From positions 52,466,235 to 52,530,234 of the forward strand of contig OZ038517.1 of NCBI GenBank assembly GCA_964036315.1: a stretch of 64,000 nucleotides of DNA. Reading direction: 5' to 3'. The notes under the pieces are model-generated. The model saw only the letters and a program-made list of their open reading frames with translations. It did not search any database and had not been told where the DNA came from. Every line of letters starts with the position of its first letter. Position 1 is the first letter of the stretch. Below, piece after piece: positions 32,099 through 41,880 of the stretch. This stretch comes from Acanthosepion esculentum (lineage: Eukaryota > Mollusca > Cephalopoda > Sepiida > Sepiidae). Position numbers and translations under genes: made by a program.

Positions 32099-34060
32099 TT
32101 AGTCATTCGTTTTTATGACGCCAAGTTGTAGCGGCTTTGTAAGTGGTGACTCCACTGAGCATGCAGTGTCCGATTGGTCCATAGTTGGGAAAACTATACT
32201 GTCTTTTGTTTCCTTGGTCCCTGCTATCCTGACTGACATTCCATCTTGGTCACTATGTCTCTTTTCTGACATATTTCTAATCCTACATCTTATCAACCAC
32301 TGCCTTCCCCGGATTATCAATATCACTACAATTACAATTACGACCATGACACACACACCTAGTGACAACCAGGCTATGGTGCCTGTGGGTTGATCGTACC
32401 ATGTAGGAATTTCCCTTCCCACAGTCTCCAACTTATACACCAGCTTGTGTAGATTAATGTTATCTACGTTTTCCAGCAGCTGGGGCAATTTAGCCATAGT
32501 TAAGTTGGGCAATTTTTTCACGAGCGGTTCCCACAGGCCCGCCCACTTGCTAGAAGAGACATTTGAGAGAGCAAGGAAAGAGTCCCTAGTTTCAAATTCT
32601 TCCTCCGCCTGATAATAGGGCGGTAGGGTGATGGAACCCCCGAAGGCTGAGCAACCCATAGGCAAACTGATAACAGTCAGAGGGGGCGCTGCTCTTATGG
32701 TTATTGTCGACCGCCCCCCACACACCTGAGACAGGGCTAACTCCTTCTCCAGCACCACCGCCCAAACCCCATCGGACAACCCTATGGCCTGTGGCATCAT
32801 GGCCCTCCTAGACACTTCCACATGACAAGTTTCCTGAATACCCTTCTTGTTATTTCTAAACAGCTCAACCAAGCAGAGTCTATGGTCCCCGGTGGTGTAT
32901 ATGGGGCTCTTGGACGTACATGATCCCAGTGCACCTGTCTTACACTTATCTGCTTCCCTTTTGGTGAGCAGCATGAACTGTGTTCTGGCTAGGTTAAGAG
33001 CTATACATTCTGCCTCTAATTTATACTTAGCTACAACGCCTAATTTTTGTTTCGAGTCAGGGTAGGGGATTGGTAAATTTATCACCTGAAAGACTTCAAA
33101 GGTACTATCCCTATCCAAGAGTGGCACGGGCACTAGTGCCAATATTTTTTTCTCCTCCATCAGAGTTATGCAACCTAAGGAGCTATAATAGCGCCATAGC
33201 TCCCTAGTGGGATCAGAGGGCAACCGAAGGTGGTGAGGAAGCTCAGTTTGAATCTTGAGCAGGATGTCCCGAAGGTGAGTAGGGCCCACCAAGCTTGGCG
33301 ATAGGTGCCCCAGGAAGAGCATGTCTAGCTGTGCCCTAACATGTGCAAGTGACAACCGCAGCGACTGTGAAGTTTGCTGAAGCCTGCTGATTGCCATTGA
33401 TAGTTGCAGGAACTGCTTCACAAAGCCCCCCAGTCGCCGCAGTTCCATTGACATGGACTGTGTTACATTTCTCAGTTCTCCTTCCACATCCAAGACACCC
33501 TTAACCAACCGGTTGATGGCCTGTCTGTTTTTCGTTAGGTCTACTCTAGTGACATTCAATATTGACAAACTGCTCTTTGCCTCCTGCACCAGAACCCTTT
33601 CACCCTCCTCTACAGCTATCAACTTTTGTCTGATTGCCTGTAATTCTGTCTCTGAGACTGTCCCGAAAAGGACATTAAGAGCTTTACCAACTATGGGAAG
33701 CACGGCCCTTCTTTTTCTAGGTTGTAGCAGCTTCAATTCCCCCAGATAGTTCCCCATCCCTTCCCACTGAGACTCTAGTGCTTGGATCTCCTGCCTAAGG
33801 GAATACATGATCCCATGGTATCCATCAGAATAGTGATCCGTAGCTATCTCATCCCCGATCACTCTTACCTTCTCTGTTTCATATGCTAACTTCTCCAATA
33901 GCTCGCTATAGGGCTTCAGGTCGATCATAAGTGTGATGATCCATTTCGACCGTGTAATCACCACTTCTGTGGACTTTTTAAAAATGGTGCTCTGACTGCG
34001 CCTCCACGCACCAATTGGCATCATCAGAATGAGCAGTAGCAGGATCCTCTCTCCAGCCAT
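32099..34060 (-). CDS. env: Envelope fusion glycoprotein (baculovirus F / errantivirus Env-like)
   Basis: A class-I-like membrane fusion protein of an endogenous metavirus. The ORF is open from codon 1 at 34072 (657 codons), but I prefer the fifth codon (34060): the first codon lies inside a splice-acceptor-like sequence, and the hydrophobic signal peptide (ORF residues 10-22) begins right after Met5. Seen in the sequence (ORF numbering): a furin-type RKRR site at 119-122; then a hydrophobic glycine-containing segment with LFGT at about 135-138, the arrangement at the fusion-peptide start of baculovirus F proteins; a heptad-like helical region at 150-250; N-glycosylation sequons at 173, 202, 504 and 523; a transmembrane segment at about 565-587; and a basic cytoplasmic tail of about 70 residues. 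No frameshift or stop breaks it. Family assignment is by motif order, not by search. It would allow particles to bud and fuse if expressed. Confidence 0.88.
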   Translation of the reverse strand: MAGERILLLLILMMPIGAWRRSQSTIFKKSTEVVITRSKWIITLMIDLKPYSELLEKLAYETEKVRVIGDEIATDHYSDGYHGIMYSLRQEIQALESQWEGMGNYLGELKLLQPRKRRAVLPIVGKALNVLFGTVSETELQAIRQKLIAVEEGERVLVQEAKSSLSILNVTRVDLTKNRQAINRLVKGVLDVEGELRNVTQSMSMELRRLGGFVKQFLQLSMAISRLQQTSQSLRLSLAHVRAQLDMLFLGHLSPSLVGPTHLRDILLKIQTELPHHLRLPSDPTRELWRYYSSLGCITLMEEKKILALVPVPLLDRDSTFEVFQVINLPIPYPDSKQKLGVVAKYKLEAECIALNLARTQFMLLTKREADKCKTGALGSCTSKSPIYTTGDHRLCLVELFRNNKKGIQETCHVEVSRRAMMPQAIGLSDGVWAVVLEKELALSQVCGGRSTITIRAAPPLTVISLPMGCSAFGGSITLPPYYQAEEEFETRDSFLALSNVSSSKWAGLWEPLVKKLPNLTMAKLPQLLENVDNINLHKLVYKLETVGREIPTWYDQPTGTIAWLSLGVCVMVVIVIVVILIIRGRQWLIRCRIRNMSEKRHSDQDGMSVRIAGTKETKDSIVFPTMDQSDTACSVESPLTKPLQLGVIKTND

Positions 34061-34061
34061 T

Positions 34062-34063
34062 CT
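34062..34063 (-). promoter_or_regulatory. Putative env splice acceptor
   Basis: Element-strand CCTATTGCATTACAG then AATGGCT: a pyrimidine-containing stretch and AG immediately upstream of the Met5 codon of env. Errantivirus env is known to be expressed from a spliced mRNA. Confidence 0.55.
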
Positions 34064-34147
34064 GTAATGCAATAGGATGCAGAGTTACTAGGGATGATCA
34101 GAGAAAACGACACTATACCCCCATTCCCATTCTACTTCCTTCTATTC

Positions 34148-37100
34148 TTAGCAGCAACCATCCCCAGGAGATGTACAACTAAGGTTGGAACCCTGAGAGG
34201 GTGGAGTTCCCACATCTATTTCCTCGGGGCGAAATTGAGCCCCAACCTCCTGAGGTAAGTTTTCCTCCCGCAACCTGGCCTGTATACTACCCAGGGGCAT
34301 ATCTTCCTCATCATCCGTTCCCTCTTCCTGTGGGGGTTTGGCTACTCTTAATTTCAACTCTGCAAGGGGGATCTCATCCTCAGAAATCCACCTATGTGGT
34401 TCCCGTCGAGGAGGATAGAACTCCACCCCTGGGTCGTGATCATCTTCTGCCATACTTGACGGGGATGATTCTAACTTGGAATCCTGGGTATCGGAGTCCA
34501 GCTCCGAGGGGGGTGCAGCTAATGTTGATTGCCTCATTGACCTTCCGTTGTTTTCAACCTGTGCGTTTTCCCACTCTCTGAGCTCGGCTAATTTCAGATC
34601 ATTAGCATGGACCCTCTTAACCTTTCCCGCTAGTTGGTCCCATATTACAAAAGTAACGGGGCTTGTTTTTTCGACTATCCTGTAGTATGGCCTCCACTTT
34701 TGATCTAGTTTACCCTGCCTATCGTGAGCCCGGTAATAGACCGGGTCTCCTACATCTAACTCTACCTTTCGGCGATCCTTGTTTATGGCGTAATTCCTCT
34801 TTTTCTGTGCACGTCTAATCCTGTCCCGAGCCCTTACGAAGGTTTTATGCTGTTGTTCAATGATGAGACGGTGGTGGTCCTCACCCATGTATTTCCTACG
34901 AGGTTTTAGCAAATTGTCTACCGATAGGACCACATCACGCCCGAACAGCATGTAGTATGGTGAGAATTTTGTGGTCTCACACATCGAGAACCTCACTGCG
35001 GCCAGCGCCTGAGTTAGGTACAGATCCCAATTATGTCTGTCACTCTCAGTTGATTTAGATAGAATGTCACCCAAGAAACGGTGGAAACGTTCTACCTTGG
35101 TATTACTCTGTGGATGGTATGGAGACGTAGTTACATGCCTTATATTGAGGCTTGCCATTGTTTCCCTCATGATCTCATTCACATTTTCAGACCCATTGTC
35201 GGTCACTATTTCTAAGGGGGCCCCATAGCGCGGAAATATCTCTGTTAATATCAGACTAGCTACCGTTTGAGCCTTTTTGTCTGTTACAGCGTAGGCTTCT
35301 GGCCAATTAGTTAGCCAATCAACAAAGCTAACAATATAGACATTTCCCCGCAGGGTTTCACCGTATGGACCAGAGATATCCAAGCTAACCTTTTCAAATG
35401 GGTAAGCTGGAACATCCATTTCCTCAAGAGGGGCTGTCTCACACCTGCTACTTCTGGCCTGACAGGTGACACAGGTATTCACGTATGTCGTTACTTGTTT
35501 GTACAATCTAGGCCAGTAATATTTCCTACTAATGAGCTCGTAGGTCTTATCGATGCCTATGTGCCCTATAGCATCATGGCACTGTTCCAGGATCTTATTC
35601 TGTAGTGCACGGGGGACGTACAGTCGAGGTCTAGCTTCCTCGTCCCTATTAGAAAGGTAGTATAACCGATCATCCTGTATTAGGTATCTACTCGCACATG
35701 CTTCTGTTACCTTCCCTGCCTCTATTGCTTCTTTTAGTGTCCTAATTTCCTCATCCGTCTGGTATTCGCACTCTAGTCCTATTAAATGGTGCTGTCCTGC
35801 AGTATTTAAAGCATCACAGGTTACCTCGTCAACGCTTGGCACCCTTTCTATTCGGTGGGAGTTGATCGCATTTATCTGATAGGCTCGATCATCCACTTCT
35901 GGTATTACACTGATTGATTCCCGCTCCAACTGCTTAGGAATCCGTGATAATAAGTCAGCACATGTATTTTCTCTACCAGCCAGATATTCTATTTTGCAGT
36001 TATACCCGCTTAACTTAAGTGCCCATTGTTGGATCTTTTTATTGGTCCAGTCTGCTTCGAACAGATACTGGAGGGGCTTATGGTCAGTCTTAATTACGAA
36101 GGTAGCACCACTCAGGTAATAGTTCAGCTTTTCTAATGCATAAACTATGGCATAAGCTTCCTTTTCAATCACGGGCCATCTCTGCTGAGTAGGAGACAAT
36201 TTATGGGACAGGAAGTAAATGGGTACTTCCTCTGGCACACCTGGTATGGGGCTGTCCCTCTCGGGGCATGGTTGAGTAAGGCAGGCACCGATGCACTGAT
36301 CGCTGGCATCGGTGTACAGAATCATTGGCCTACTCAGATCCGGGTAGGCCAATAAGGGGATGGCTGTCAACTGTTCCTTCAGTGTATTGAAAGATCGCTG
36401 ACAATCCTCCGTCCAGCTAAACCGGGCATATTTCTTTGTTAATGCTATGAGTGGTGTTGCTATCCTTGAAAACGCTGGTATGAACCTCCTATAATAGCCT
36501 ATTGCCCCTATAAATCCTCTAACTTCCCTAACAGTCCGTGGTTGGGGCATAGCTCTGATTACTTCAACCTTATCTATATCCGGGTGTACCCCACCCTCAT
36601 CAATAACGAATCCTAGGTAGTTTGTTTCCTTTTTCATAAACTGACATTTAGGTAACTTAATCTTTAGTCCATGCTTCCTTAACCGAGCAAACACTGTCCT
36701 CAGGTGCCTGAGATGCTCATCGATAGTGGCTGAAAAGATCAATATGTCATCCAGGTAGGCCATAGCGAACTGTTCCAATCCCCCAAGCACCACAGACATG
36801 AGCTGTTGAAAAACACCAGGCGCATTGGCTAACCCAAAGGGCATGACTCTAAACTGATAAAGTCCCACGTGACATGCAAAGGCAGTCTTTTCTCGATCGG
36901 CCTCATCCAAGGCCACCTGCCAGTATCCTGATCTCAGATCTAACTTGGAAAAGTAGGTGGATTTGCCAAGCAAGGCTAGAATGTCATCGATCAATGGCAG
37001 GGGGTAGGCCAGAGGTTTCGTGATGTTATTCAAGGCTCGGAAATCAATACAAAACCTATGCCCCCCATCCTTCTTGCTGACTATTACTATTGGGAAACTC

Positions 37101-38971
37101 CACGGGGACACTGAACGTTCAATAATGCCTGCTCCCAGCATATCTTTAACTGCCCCTTCTACTAGTTCCCGTTTGTGCAGTGGGGTTCGATATGGTTTTA
37201 GTCTTATAGGTGGATGGTCGCCAGTGTTGATTTTCATCCGAACTGACTGAGTTTGACCTAAATCCTTATCCGAGTTGGCTATTATGTCCCTATTCTCAAT
37301 TATAATACTGCTTATCTTATCCTTGTGTTCAGTTGGTACCGCTATTTCTTCAACATTAACTGCTGTGTGTGTGTGTCCATCTCCATAATCTGCCTTACCT
37401 ATTACATTCTCCCTTATGCTTGCAGATACCGCCTTTCCTATTTCCTTGCCGCTAGGTATTCTTATTGTGGTGTTAGTGGTGTTAGCCAACATAATTGGAA
37501 TCTGGCCTTCCTTACCAACTTCCACCACTGATTCGCATAGCGTAACCTCCCCCTCTTCACGAATGGGATCATCTATGGGGGTTATTTGAAAAGTACCCCC
37601 ACGTTGTTCTTCTGTGGGAGACACCCTGCCTTGACAAGAAACAGCTGTACGAGGGCGAATAACAATGTCCTCAGTGGTTACCACCATAGATTCCTTGCTC
37701 ATGCAGTTTTCAAGTGGTATCTCCTTCCCCCTTAATTTCAGCCTAACCGGGTTGAAGCTAATGTGCGCCTCGTTTCCTTCCAGCCAATCTCTACCTAAGA
37801 TCATCGATCTACAGAGAGTGGTTACTACATATAATGTTTGCATAGTTACCACCTCTTCTACCATCACTGGCAGACATATCATACCAGATATTTTTATTTC
37901 CCGGCCATCAGCCTGTACTACCCTTAAGTCTGCAGGTTTTAAATCCTTGCTCATAAACCCTAATTCTAACAAATCCTTGCGCTTAATTATTGATATGGAT
38001 GCTCCAGTATCTAATAATGCTGTTACCTTTTTGTTTACTATCTCTACCTCACAAGTTAACTCAGTGCCCTGACCAATTAATCCATAACTTTGGGCCACAC
38101 TGATTTCCCTCTGGGTGCCCCCCACCACGTTTCCCTGGATCCTTCCAAACCTCCTACCTCCGGATGCACCCTCCTTTCTGGGGCACTCCTTCCGTATGTG
38201 ACCCAGCTGTCCGCACTCCCAACACCCCGGTTGTCTTGGGTCAGGGAGTGGCCTTCTCCAGCCCCTTTCATGGGGGTGGTCTCTCCAACGATAGCCCGAA
38301 TGGCCACGATCCCCCTGATCCCAAGCAATAGGAGGAGTCTCTGTCCACCCCGTTCTCGTCTCTCTTGCCCATCCCTTTTCTTCTCCCCTCCCCTGGGAGG
38401 CTGTGAGCCTATTATAGAGCCTAAGACTCTTTCCTGCCGTTGCAAACGCCTCCGCAAGTGAGGCTGGGGCCGCCCTTGCTGTGTCTTCTCTTACGAACGC
38501 ATTTTCTATAGCGTCCGTGTAGTACTCAGCTAGCTGCGCCTGCACCGCCTCCCCATCACGTTGAACAGCGTCTTTGTATGCAACCTTAGCTAATCCTAAA
38601 ACTCTACTTGCTAGTTCCGAGAGAGTTTCTCCTTCCCTTTGCTTAATCTTAATTAAGGCCCTAGCAGCATCAGTCGCACTAGTATAATCACTGTACTGGT
38701 TCGTCAGCTGTTCTAAAAGGTCTCCCCAGTTACTTTCAGGATTATCATCTAAATATAATCCTATGTACTCCGATACCACCCCGTCCGAATAGTCATAAGC
38801 CAGATTCACCAACTCTGTCTGTGTAAGTTGGTAAATTCTAGCCTTTTTCTTCAGAGCTTGTACCCAGGCCGGAAACGCACAGGCCTTTCCCGTGAATATA
38901 GGGATCTTGGATCCACTTGCGGCTACCTTAAAAATAGAGCGCGATGGGACATCTATATCTATCCTATCCAT
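34148..38971 (-). CDS. gag-pol: Gag-Pol polyprotein (Ty3/Gypsy)
   Basis: One open frame of 1,607 aa with gag and pol fused and no frameshift. Order by residue: gag capsid region about 1-245; a CCHC knuckle CWECGQLGHIRKEC at 250-263; aspartic protease with LLDTGAS at 319-325 and ILGRDWL at 391-397; reverse transcriptase with LDLRSGYWQV at 677-686 and AYLDDILIF at 738-746; RNase H with D888, E936/E938, D963 and a late D1006; integrase with an HHCC zinc site (H1132, H1137, C1167, C1170) and catalytic D1198, D1258, E1294 (D-D-35-E); GPY/F module around 1418-1443 (KLDQKWRPYYRI). A 145-residue acidic, proline-rich tail follows, without a recognised domain. All key residues are present. It makes particles, copies the RNA to DNA and integrates it. 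The first Met at 38971 is kept because it opens a plausible gag N-terminus. Confidence 0.96.
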   Translation of the reverse strand: MDRIDIDVPSRSIFKVAASGSKIPIFTGKACAFPAWVQALKKKARIYQLTQTELVNLAYDYSDGVVSEYIGLYLDDNPESNWGDLLEQLTNQYSDYTSATDAARALIKIKQREGETLSELASRVLGLAKVAYKDAVQRDGEAVQAQLAEYYTDAIENAFVREDTARAAPASLAEAFATAGKSLRLYNRLTASQGRGEEKGWARETRTGWTETPPIAWDQGDRGHSGYRWRDHPHERGWRRPLPDPRQPGCWECGQLGHIRKECPRKEGASGGRRFGRIQGNVVGGTQREISVAQSYGLIGQGTELTCEVEIVNKKVTALLDTGASISIIKRKDLLELGFMSKDLKPADLRVVQADGREIKISGMICLPVMVEEVVTMQTLYVVTTLCRSMILGRDWLEGNEAHISFNPVRLKLRGKEIPLENCMSKESMVVTTEDIVIRPRTAVSCQGRVSPTEEQRGGTFQITPIDDPIREEGEVTLCESVVEVGKEGQIPIMLANTTNTTIRIPSGKEIGKAVSASIRENVIGKADYGDGHTHTAVNVEEIAVPTEHKDKISSIIIENRDIIANSDKDLGQTQSVRMKINTGDHPPIRLKPYRTPLHKRELVEGAVKDMLGAGIIERSVSPWSFPIVIVSKKDGGHRFCIDFRALNNITKPLAYPLPLIDDILALLGKSTYFSKLDLRSGYWQVALDEADREKTAFACHVGLYQFRVMPFGLANAPGVFQQLMSVVLGGLEQFAMAYLDDILIFSATIDEHLRHLRTVFARLRKHGLKIKLPKCQFMKKETNYLGFVIDEGGVHPDIDKVEVIRAMPQPRTVREVRGFIGAIGYYRRFIPAFSRIATPLIALTKKYARFSWTEDCQRSFNTLKEQLTAIPLLAYPDLSRPMILYTDASDQCIGACLTQPCPERDSPIPGVPEEVPIYFLSHKLSPTQQRWPVIEKEAYAIVYALEKLNYYLSGATFVIKTDHKPLQYLFEADWTNKKIQQWALKLSGYNCKIEYLAGRENTCADLLSRIPKQLERESISVIPEVDDRAYQINAINSHRIERVPSVDEVTCDALNTAGQHHLIGLECEYQTDEEIRTLKEAIEAGKVTEACASRYLIQDDRLYYLSNRDEEARPRLYVPRALQNKILEQCHDAIGHIGIDKTYELISRKYYWPRLYKQVTTYVNTCVTCQARSSRCETAPLEEMDVPAYPFEKVSLDISGPYGETLRGNVYIVSFVDWLTNWPEAYAVTDKKAQTVASLILTEIFPRYGAPLEIVTDNGSENVNEIMRETMASLNIRHVTTSPYHPQSNTKVERFHRFLGDILSKSTESDRHNWDLYLTQALAAVRFSMCETTKFSPYYMLFGRDVVLSVDNLLKPRRKYMGEDHHRLIIEQQHKTFVRARDRIRRAQKKRNYAINKDRRKVELDVGDPVYYRAHDRQGKLDQKWRPYYRIVEKTSPVTFVIWDQLAGKVKRVHANDLKLAELREWENAQVENNGRSMRQSTLAAPPSELDSDTQDSKLESSPSSMAEDDHDPGVEFYPPRREPHRWISEDEIPLAELKLRVAKPPQEEGTDDEEDMPLGSIQARLREENLPQEVGAQFRPEEIDVGTPPSQGSNLSCTSPGDGCC

Positions 38972-39592
38972 ATTTCTATTAAATGCCAGCCAGACACACT
39001 AGTTAGAAACAACAAGGACCAAAAAAAATAAAACAAAAGAACAAATTTTCAGCCTACCTTGCAGGGACCGGAATAGATTCCCTTTTTCTGTTTCTTTCTT
39101 TTTTTTCTTTTTTTTTTTTTTTTTTTTCTTAGTGTTTGTTTACTTGTTCATTGCAGTCGTCCTCCTAGATGTAGTAAAAATTTAAAAAAAAATAAAAATC
39201 TACAGTACTTGAAGTGTCCGTTCTCTAAGGGGGAAAGGAGTGTGTATCTGTCTGTGCCTCCTTTCTTGCTTCCTTTCTCTCTCTCACTCTGCGTCACTTT
39301 CTTTTTAACTGTTCCCTTTCCTCCTTTTTCCTCTGTTTTTATCTGTCTTTGTTTCGTCGTTCGTCTGTTTTTGTTTTGGTTTGGTTGTTTTTTGTTTTTC
39401 CTAAATTTTTTTTTTTTTTTTTTTTTTTTATACACACGTATCTGTGTCTATCGGATTATCGAAGTCTTCACTCATTTACACATATATACACATACACCTA
39501 TGCACATATATTGAGTGTTTAATCGGACGATTCGATCTTTCCCCTCCTTCTCCTTCCTCCACAAAGTCTATCGTACTAGCGTGCAACCCAAG
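38972..39592 (-). other. Untranslated leader of the retrotransposon
   Basis: About 620 bp between the primer-binding site and the gag start, with long homopolymer A runs on the element strand (complement of 39097-39129 and 39407-39429). It contains a splice-donor-like AAG|GTAGGC at 39058/39057. No convincing ORF. Confidence 0.7.
39056..39057 (-). promoter_or_regulatory. Putative leader splice donor
   Basis: Element-strand CTGCAAG|GTAGGCTG. Pairing this with the acceptor at 34062 would remove gag-pol and leave a leader-env mRNA. Inferred from consensus only. Confidence 0.35.
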
Positions 39593-39616
39593 GTCGATCC
39601 TGGTCGGCGGCTCCAA
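39593..39616 (-). promoter_or_regulatory. tRNA primer-binding-site-like segment
   Basis: Directly inside the 5' LTR the element strand reads TTGGAGCCGCCGACCAGG then ATCGACC. After one spacer base this starts TGG, the complement of CCA. The complement contains GGTCGATCC, like a T-arm, so a tRNA 3' half is the likely primer. I cannot name the tRNA. Confidence 0.65.
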
Positions 39617-40380
39617 TGTGAGACTACCCACCTCTGCAACTCGCTGCACAAAGATATAGACCCCACGTCGTAGAATTTCTGTGCGGTGGATCGAGCGAGA
39701 GGTAGGCTCACAGGCAAAAGAAAAACACAACTACAAACTTGGGTAGGACGAAAAGAGGAGAGAAGGTGTGTGACCTTTTTGTGGATGATAACTCTTGGTT
39801 GATTCTCGGCTGGCGGAAAAAAATATATATCTTAACTAGCAATGTCCGGCTGCTAATGGGTCGCTCTTCGATGTTACGTGCTCCGGCCTAAATCAACCTT
39901 CCTCGAACCTAAACTAAGTCTAACTACCTCGTGGCCCAAAGCGCTGCCGTATATATGGAGAATCCTCTTTCATCATTTCCGGACAAGGGACACCCACGAA
40001 TAAACCCATAACTTTTTCATGACCATTTCTCTCTTTGAAGAAAGTGGACATAAAAATATTTCTTAGCCTAGCTGACTCCGATTCAGGGACATTAAATTCA
40101 AACCCTTTTAAGTTTTGACCAGAGCCGGTCTTTTTCCTATCTTAGTATTTTGACAAGTACTTAACACTTATCTACCCTTTTCGCCATATGTTTTTATCTA
40201 GATTCCTAATCTAATCATTTGGTCTTGAAGTTTGATGCCCAGGTCAAATCTAACTAATCTTCTCGCACATATGTGTGCGCGCGCACGCACACACAGATGT
40301 GGGGGTGTATATATACACACACACAGATGTGCGGGCGCACACACACACACGTGTGCGCATATATCCGACTCATAGTGTCA
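39617..40380 (-). repeat. 5' LTR
   Basis: 764 bp, identical to the 3' LTR except for 4 substitutions (for example CTCGCTG vs CTCACTG) and one extra T in ACCTCGTGG. It would carry the promoter for the genomic RNA. Confidence 0.95.
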
Positions 40381-40385
40381 CAGAG
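40381..40385. repeat. Target site duplication, right
   Basis: CAGAG, matching 30378-30382. Confidence 0.85.
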
Positions 40386-41510
40386 TGTATCAAAAATACT
40401 TTTAGAAACTTGTGGGGGGTTCCTCACACCAAAACAATGACAAAACTCCATATGAACATATGTCTGCAAACCCTTCGTTTTTGAGTTATTAATTTTAAAG
40501 AAAGTTTACGTATGTATATGGCGCTGTTGCTATGTAGACAAGGTTACGTTTGTCATTCGTGTACATTTGTGTTTAGTCAGTCTCCAACGTTTAACGTGTA
40601 TAGTAGCGAATTAACTGAGAAGTGTTTAGTCTAACAATGGCAGGATATTCACATCGTGACAGGCAGATATGATTTTTGCATACGGCCGTACGAATACGAC
40701 TGTATCAGATTGCGTTTCCAGACCGCAGGCAGCCGAGTCATTCAACCTTTGCTGCTGTTTATCGTCGAGTTGCTGAAACAGGATCCGTGGCGCCACAAAC
40801 TATGGATCGAGGAAGACAGATCCGTTCGTACGCCTGATCAAGAACACATTTTACAGGTTGTCGGAGACGATCCAGACATCAGCACGCGTCAAATGACCCT
40901 AGCATGCCGTATATCTCAAAGTACGGCATGGAGGGTACTTCAAGAGCAGCTCCTGTATCTGTCTCATTTGCAACATGTGCAGGGTCTTTCGCCCTCTGAT
41001 CACTCATCACAGGAAAACTTTTGCCGATGGTTTATTGCACAAACTGCCGATCCGTTGTTTGTCTCCCCAGTCTTGTTTAGGAATGAGACATTTGGAAGAG
41101 ATGGAATAACACATTTACACAACCAACATTTGTAGGCGGATCGGAATGTACAATACAGGCTAGACACCAGCATCAGTTTACGATTAATGTGTGAGCTGGA
41201 ATTGTAGGTGACTATCTGGTAGGTACATATGTTCCGCACCAACACGTCTTACAGGAGCTTTCTACATGGACTTTATTTCGAACACATTTCCAGACCTGCT
41301 AGAGGTTGTGCCCCTGCTAATACGAAGACGCATGTGGTCCATGCATAATTTGGGCTCCAGCACATTTTTCGCGATGCACTGACTGACAGCGACCATGAAA
41401 GATGTTTAGGTAAGGAAGCGCCGGTTCCATGTCTTGCACGTTCAACCAACCTCAGTCCTTTGGACATTTATCTGTTTATGCAGCCCATTTTATTAATAAT
41501 GCCGAGTCGA
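40386..41510 (+). pseudogene. Mariner-like (IS630/Tc1 superfamily) transposase, degenerate
   Basis: Begins near 40636 with MAGYSHRDRQI and a frameshifted helix-turn-helix region. An open stretch at 40656-41135 contains PDQEHILQVVGDDPDISTRQ, then MTLACRISQSTAWRVLQEQL and FCRWFIAQ. Downstream, across frames, come INVWAGIVGDYLVG-like and VPLLIRRRMWSMHN-like segments. These fit the widespread animal family with an N-terminal DUF4817-type domain and a DDE core. Stops and frameshifts are numerous. The Gypsy element inserted at its left terminal region. Confidence 0.75.
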
Positions 41511-41541
41511 TTCATCAACCTGTCATGGGGACCGATATTTT

Positions 41542-41544
<3 letters not shown>

Positions 41545-41595
<51 letters not shown>
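41545..41595. repeat. (AT)n microsatellite
   Basis: About 50 bp of pure AT. Confidence 0.95.
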
Positions 41596-41599
<4 letters not shown>

Positions 41600-41614
41600 T
41601 TAAAAATCAGGAGG

Positions 41615-41672
41615 TCAATTAAAATACGCGACCACGGTTTCGACCTGGCGGTTTCTTCGGGCGATACTTTTA
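41615..41672 (-). ncRNA. Degenerate hammerhead-like core
   Basis: Minus strand: TCGC-CCGAAGA-(stem)-GAAA-CCGTGG-TC-GCG. The GAAA and the GTC-type cleavage triplet are present, with a CC/GG stem III and a GCG/CGC stem I. The conserved CUGA is CCGA, which should abolish activity. Confidence 0.35.
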
Positions 41673-41784
41673 AAGCATTGCATGTTTTGTTTTTTTTTAC
41701 TTTTTTTTCTCACTTTTTTTACTTTTTTATCTCACTTTTTAATACAACTGTTCCCTGGTCTGATTCAACTCTGACCATTAGCCC

Positions 41785-41787
<3 letters not shown>

Positions 41788-41876
<89 letters not shown>
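41788..41876. repeat. (CA)n-(TA)n microsatellite
   Basis: About 55 bp CA followed by about 33 bp TA. Confidence 0.95.

Positions 41877-41880
<4 letters not shown>

Larger units (their letters stand above)
30383..40380 (-). mobile_element. Env-bearing Ty3/Gypsy LTR retrotransposon (endogenous metavirus), intact
   Basis: A 9,998-bp element on the minus strand: 5' LTR (39617-40380), primer-binding-like site, ~620-bp leader, gag-pol (34148-38971), env (32099-34060), ~940-bp 3' noncoding region, polypurine tract, 3' LTR (30383-31145), and a 5-bp duplication. The LTRs differ by only 4 substitutions and 1 indel, and both ORFs are open throughout, so insertion was recent. Domain order (RT-RNase H-integrase) and the GPY/F module place it in Ty3/Gypsy (Metaviridae). 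The fusion-protein-type env makes it errantivirus-like in plan, though family placement needs a tree. It sits at the edge of the mariner-like pseudogene at 40386. Confidence 0.95.

Noticed and set aside
34201..38461. Plus-strand ORFs up to 135 codons opposite gag-pol
   Set aside because: Antisense shadows of a dense coding region, with no independent motifs.
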